Source: CAYWGR01 sp964458015
Lineage (GTDB): Bacteria; Planctomycetota; Planctomycetia; Pirellulales; Thermoguttaceae
Assembly: GCA_964458015.1 (NCBI GenBank)
Contig: CAYWGR010000113.1
Span: 1 to 18,271, forward strand
Direction: 5' to 3'
Length of the DNA stretch: 18,271 nt
Positions 15,253 to 18,271 of this stretch are shown here, piece by piece. The position numbers and the translations under genes are program-made. Within the stretch, counting starts at the first letter, position 1; the number at the start of each line of letters is the position of its first letter. Under the pieces are notes generated by a model that made no database searches, was not told the origin of the DNA, and worked only from the letters and a program-made list of their open reading frames with translations.

Positions 15253-15721
15253 GTTGGACAATCTCCAATCAGCTTCTATCGCGGGAACGGGTTCGTCGGT
15301 TTGTTTTGTAAAAGGTGTCTGAACATGGCATTGTTATTCTTACAAAGCCCGAATCTGGCGAGCTGAAATTCTGGTTTATTTTGGTCGCTGCCTAGCCTAC
15401 CCCCCGGATCAATCGGAACACCTTGCCAGCGTCGCCCAGTTTATCGCCTATCTTGCCCGTTATTTCCGCGCAGACCCATAAAATCGAAAAAAAGCTTCCT
15501 TTCGGTAGAACCGGCCAACCGAAACCTATATTCAGGCAGCAATCACCGGAAAAGCGCGTTGCCTGGGGGGGCAATTCCGCGATCCCGTCCGCAACCAGTT
15601 GCGGCGCGGCGGGCCCTCCTAGCTAGTATCTCGCCCATTCCGTTGCTCGGCTGACCACACCAATCTACCGACTTGCCCGTGGTGTCCATCCACGGGGTGA
15701 ATCTTTAGGAGGAGGGAGAAA
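15253..15721. other. Long leader/intergenic region before the BON-domain gene
   Basis: No gene is supported. Open frames on both strands near 15392-15626 have no ribosome-binding sites or family resemblance. It contains an inverted repeat with 7-base arms (15500-15506/15518-15524), a hairpin at 15676-15696, and the strong ribosome-binding site of the BON gene. Confidence 0.45.
15676..15696 (+). promoter_or_regulatory. Leader hairpin just upstream of the BON-gene ribosome-binding site
   Basis: Arms CCCGTGG (15676-15682) and CCACGGG (15690-15696) pair perfectly around 7 bases. Ten bases later comes AGGAGGAGGGAG (15707-15718), an overlapping double Shine-Dalgarno right before ATG 15722. The hairpin could stabilise the mRNA or control access to the site; no regulator is suggested by the sequence. 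Confidence 0.45.
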
Positions 15722-16576
15722 ATGCGACGTTTTCTGACGGGTTTCGCGATGGCTGCTTTTATCGCCATGGTGCCTGGCTTTGCACTCGGCGGTAACCAAG
15801 AGGTTGCCGAACAGATTGCTCGCAATCTGCGGAATAGCGGCCAGATGAGTGATTACAAAATCGGCGTGAAGTTCCAAGAGGGTACAGCTTGGGTTCGCGG
15901 CCGGGTGCAGGACGAGGAGCAAATGAACACGGCTCTAAAAATCGTGTTCAAAACTCCTGGTGTTACCCGGGTCGTGAACGAGCTCGCCGTCGCTCCGACC
16001 GAAACCGCGAAAACGGCGGCTTCGACGAGCGAAGACAACCCGCTTCGCGAACAGCCGATGCAAAAACAAAGCCTTGTGAAACGTCTGGAATCCATGGTGC
16101 AAGGCAACTCGGAACAAGAGAATGCCCAGCACGTTTCCAGTTCGTATGCACCTCAGCCGATTGAAACCGTTTCGGCTGAAGAGACCGAAGAAGCTCCGCA
16201 ACCGGTTGCCGTGCCGCAACGCGCTAAGCCCATGACCAAAAAGGCCTATGTGGCTCAAGCCAACACCCGTGGCCCGGTCGCCCCGAACGGCGCTCCGTTG
16301 CCCATGTACACCGCTGCCAACCGCGCCGGCGTTGCCCCGGCCCGGTACGACCAGCCCTGTATGCCGAACTATGCTTGGCCAAGCTACGCAGCTTATCCTA
16401 ACTACGCTGCCGTAACCTATCCCAAGCAATACTCGGCCACGGCATGGCCCTACATTGGCCCCTTCTATCCCTATCCGCAAGTCCCGATGGGATGGCGGAA
16501 AGTGACCTTGGAATGGGACGACGGCTGGTGGTTCCTTGATTTCAAAGACCAGCCTGCAAGCTGCTGGCATCGGTAG
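15722..16576 (+). CDS. BON-domain exported protein with Tyr/Pro-rich C-terminus
   Basis: An envelope protein of 284 residues. Residues 1-23 are a signal peptide (cleavage before GNQ). One BON domain spans about 24-92 (AEQIARNLRNSG, GTAWVRGRV, TPGVTRVVNEL), a fold that binds phospholipids or other envelope surfaces. Then follow a polar linker (95-200), a Tyr/Pro/Ala-rich segment (PNYAWPSYAAYPNYAAV, about 217-233) and a conserved aromatic end (GWRKVTLEWDDGWWFLDF, about 258-275) that I associate with a planctomycete family. The start has a double AGGAGG site and a leader hairpin, suggesting strong expression. A classic terminator follows at 16709-16745. Precise role unknown; an outer-surface or cell-wall structural function is plausible. 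Confidence 0.88.
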   Translation: MRRFLTGFAMAAFIAMVPGFALGGNQEVAEQIARNLRNSGQMSDYKIGVKFQEGTAWVRGRVQDEEQMNTALKIVFKTPGVTRVVNELAVAPTETAKTAASTSEDNPLREQPMQKQSLVKRLESMVQGNSEQENAQHVSSSYAPQPIETVSAEETEEAPQPVAVPQRAKPMTKKAYVAQANTRGPVAPNGAPLPMYTAANRAGVAPARYDQPCMPNYAWPSYAAYPNYAAVTYPKQYSATAWPYIGPFYPYPQVPMGWRKVTLEWDDGWWFLDFKDQPASCWHR

Positions 16577-16708
16577 AAAAAGGTATTGTGATCGACCGAC
16601 AACCAACGAATCCTAAAAAAACCAATGATCCCAAGCCGACCAATCGTTGGCCCAATCATCGCCAAAAAGCAGTCGTCTGACCGATCATTAGCATTCTAGG
16701 CATCGATG

Positions 16709-16745
16709 AAACCCTCACCCGGCACTCCGGCGTGGGGGTTTTTTT
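16709..16745 (+). terminator. Rho-independent terminator after the BON gene
   Basis: Arms 16709-16722 and 16727-16741 form a GC-rich stem (one G-U pair, one bulged C) with a 4-base loop. It runs directly into seven Ts (16739-16745), about 130 bases after the BON stop codon. Confidence 0.9.
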
Positions 16746-16875
16746 GTTTCTTGGCTCTATTTTTTCTTCGTTTTTTTCCTCATTACCAGAAAAACCTGCA
16801 AGTCCGGCACAATTTAACACGATATGTATGTGTAACCAGGGCATAGCCCCAAAAATTCTTGTCGAGGAGATACGG

Positions 16876-17448
16876 ATGTCTACCAAGGCCACCTGCACCG
16901 TACACAAAATACTGGGTCTTTTATCACTGTTGTGTCTTACGGGATGCACAACGGTCGCCGGGCCAAACCTTGGCCTTTGGTGCATACCGATCCCGGTATC
17001 GCCGTTCTTCCAAAAAATGCCGGAAGATAAGTTCTGGAACCACGAGCGTTATGAACGGATGCCCGTGTTGGGCCCGATCACGCCGAATTGTCCCACGGCT
17101 GCATTAGACGCTCCGTCGGAAGACGAAGTGATGCGTGCCTTGGAGAAAGCGAAGCCTATTCAGGGCGGGCTTCCGGGAATGCATGAAATCCAACGCACGA
17201 ATGTGCGTATCGTAACTGAGCCGATCGCTGATTATATCGATCCGCCGCGTGAGTATCCGCTGGTTGGCCCCGCCCAACTCCACCATGCCCATTATAAGTG
17301 CATTGTGTACTATAGCGAAGTGACTCGCGTTGGCTGGCCGATTCCGTATACCACGACCGACGAAGATTGCCAGGAAGTGGTTTACATCGATCACGACCAC
17401 CTCCACATGGTCGGCAACGTCGATCCAGGCCCGGGCACCGGTTACTAA
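16876..17448 (+). CDS. Conserved planctomycete lipoprotein of unknown function
   Basis: A 190-residue predicted lipoprotein. Residues 1-23 are a signal peptide ending in the lipobox LTGC (Cys24). ATG 16876 is chosen because GAGGAG (16863-16868) precedes it and the signal peptide begins there; the frame is open upstream to 16732, over the terminator. After the lipobox come FWNHERYERMPVLGPI, PSEDEVMRALEKAKPIQGG, IADYIDPPREYPLVGPAQLH, and the His-rich segments HHAHYKC and IDHDHLHMVGNVDPG. I recognise the pattern as a strongly conserved planctomycete hypothetical family without a known function. The clustered His/Asp residues could bind metal (inference). It sits behind the BON gene but beyond a terminator, so it is likely transcribed separately. 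A bidirectional terminator follows. Confidence 0.88.
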   Translation: MSTKATCTVHKILGLLSLLCLTGCTTVAGPNLGLWCIPIPVSPFFQKMPEDKFWNHERYERMPVLGPITPNCPTAALDAPSEDEVMRALEKAKPIQGGLPGMHEIQRTNVRIVTEPIADYIDPPREYPLVGPAQLHHAHYKCIVYYSEVTRVGWPIPYTTTDEDCQEVVYIDHDHLHMVGNVDPGPGTGY

Positions 17449-17763
17449 ACCGAAGCCATCTTGACAATCCGTCCGTAAATCAAAAACCTCAGCGGTTGTA
17501 AACCGCTGAGGTTTTTTTGTTGGTGCGTCATTTCTTTTGCGGGATGAGTGCAATTGGTTGGTAGAATACGGCTAATCGGCTTTTCTACCCAAAATGCAAT
17601 GAGATGGGTCAAGCAAACCGATGTTCTGGTGGGGCTTCGGTCGCAGCAAGTTGGTTTGCTTTCTTGCAGTGTGTGGAGCAACGGTTGATTGGTTTGCGTA
17701 GACCCACCAAGACGTTATGCGACCTTGACCCACCCTACCGCGAGAAATGCGGGCTAACCGGCT
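17449..17763. other. Convergent intergenic region with terminator and inverted repeats
   Basis: No gene. After the terminator there is an inverted repeat GGTAGAA/TTCTACC (about 17560-17588), and a widely spaced pair TGGGTCAAG (17605-17613)/CTTGACCCA (17724-17732) with a related GACCCACC between. These look like eroded dispersed intergenic repeats. Confidence 0.45.
17483..17518. terminator. Bidirectional rho-independent terminator
   Basis: Perfect 15-base arms (17483-17497 and 17501-17515) around GTA, with seven Ts on the plus side (17512-17518) and five As on the other (17482-17486). It can therefore stop both the lipoprotein transcript and the convergent ketosynthase transcript. Confidence 0.93.
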
Positions 17764-18271
17764 CTACTCGCCCCGCAAAACCACCGCCGCCGCTTGCCCG
17801 GCGCGTGTGCGATTGATCACGAGCGCCGAAGGTTGTGTCAACGTCATCGGTTCTCCTTGGATGACGCGAATCGGACAGTGTGGATCGGGCCGGCAATAAT
17901 TAAGCGTCCTCGGCACAATTCTTTCGCGCAACGCCAACACGGATGCCGCCATTTCCATCGCTCCGCCGGCCGCGCCCAAATTGCCGAAATAGCTCTTAAG
18001 AGCAGTCACCGGCACATCTGGCACAACTTCGCCAACGGCTGCCGCCTCGATTCGATCCTCATCCTGCGTACTAATCCCGCTCGCACTGACGAATCCCAAT
18101 TGTTGCGTTCCCTCGTTCGCCTGACTCAACGCTAGCCGCATCGTTCGGCAAAGTCCTTCGCCGGCGTGGCCGCGCGCATCAAAGGCCGACGCCGCACCAC
18201 ACAGACGGGCCAACATCGTTGCACCCCGGGCTTCCGCATGTTGCCGGCTTTCGAGCACGAAAATCGCCGCG
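17764..18271 (-). CDS. Beta-ketoacyl synthase homologue, C-terminal part (partial; catalytic His motifs altered)
   Basis: The gene runs off the window end; the open frame continues to 18271 (AAIFVLESRQHAEARGA), so its start and active-site Cys region are outside. The visible ~169 residues are the C-terminal half of a KAS II/FabF-type thiolase fold: ESRQHAEARGA, SYFGNLGAAGGAMEMAASVL, PRTLNYCRPDPHCP and GQAAAVVL. In active enzymes the first catalytic His lies in AHGTST; here the stretch reads ASGIST. The second lies in GH-x-x-GA; here it reads GNLGAAGG. Both His are therefore replaced, as in chain-length-factor-like or otherwise decarboxylation-defective homologues. The protein may be the non-catalytic partner of a KS heterodimer in a polyketide, aryl-polyene or unusual lipid pathway. 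TAG stop at 17764-17766. Confidence 0.85.
   Translation of the reverse strand, partial: AAIFVLESRQHAEARGATMLARLCGAASAFDARGHAGEGLCRTMRLALSQANEGTQQLGFVSASGISTQDEDRIEAAAVGEVVPDVPVTALKSYFGNLGAAGGAMEMAASVLALRERIVPRTLNYCRPDPHCPIRVIQGEPMTLTQPSALVINRTRAGQAAAVVLRGE

Noticed and set aside
15392..15626. Open frames on both strands upstream of the BON gene
   Set aside because: No start signals and low-complexity translations; treated as leader/intergenic DNA.
15935..16606. 223-codon minus-strand frame opposite the BON gene
   Set aside because: Antisense shadow without family resemblance. The plus-strand gene has signal peptide, BON motifs, Shine-Dalgarno and terminator.

Overview
The window looks like chromosomal DNA of a planctomycete, probably of the Pirellula/Rhodopirellula type. 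The evidence is family content: an ECF sigma factor of the Rhodopirellula-type family overlapping a FecR-domain partner, a PEP-CTERM protein, a DUF1559 prepilin-like protein with its H-X9-DG motif, an N-terminally extended ribosomal protein S18, a BON-domain protein with a Tyr/Pro-rich tail, and a lipoprotein of a family I associate with planctomycetes. Intergenic GC-rich hairpins are frequent. No rRNA, CRISPR array or intact insertion sequence was seen.

Layout. (1) 145-5221, plus strand: a surface-protein regulatory cluster. It holds the ECF sigma factor, a membrane FecR/NPCBM-type putative anti-sigma protein with ATGA overlap, a PEP-CTERM secreted protein, and a DUF1559 pseudopilin-like protein. 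The FecR protein carries, inside its C-terminal sugar-binding-like domain, a copy of the module that makes up nearly all of the mature PEP-CTERM protein. Its FecR domain is also split by an in-frame stretch of intergenic-type simple repeats. (2) 5374-8093, plus: a solitary rpsR with a recognisable promoter and a structured leader, then a two-gene polar amino-acid ABC transporter (binding protein fused to permease, plus ATPase). (3) 8363-9028, minus: a short FliG-like protein lacking the torque domain. (4) 9362-14555, minus: an accessory-looking segment bounded by tRNA-Arg(TCT) and tRNA-Arg(ACG). It contains the C-terminal stump of an SNF2 helicase, an 897-residue fusion of an HsdR_N-like PD-(D/E)XK nuclease, a P-loop NTPase and an S1 RNA-binding domain, and a small unknown protein. 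By eye its base composition is less GC-rich than the flanks. This is the best candidate for an undescribed system, most plausibly a defence-type nuclease/NTPase. (5) 14974-17448, plus: a small membrane protein, the BON-domain exported protein with a strong terminator, and a conserved lipoprotein. (6) 17764 to the window end, minus: the C-terminal part of a beta-ketoacyl synthase homologue in which both catalytic histidine motifs are altered. It converges on the lipoprotein gene across a bidirectional terminator.

How the genes may work together. In region 1 the sigma/FecR pair probably controls its own cluster. The module shared by FecR protein and exported protein suggests that both bind the same extracellular ligand or each other (inference). 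In region 2 periplasmic capture, membrane passage and ATP hydrolysis for amino-acid import are encoded by two translationally coupled genes. In region 4 gene order and the broken helicase point to a past insertion or deletion between two tRNA genes.
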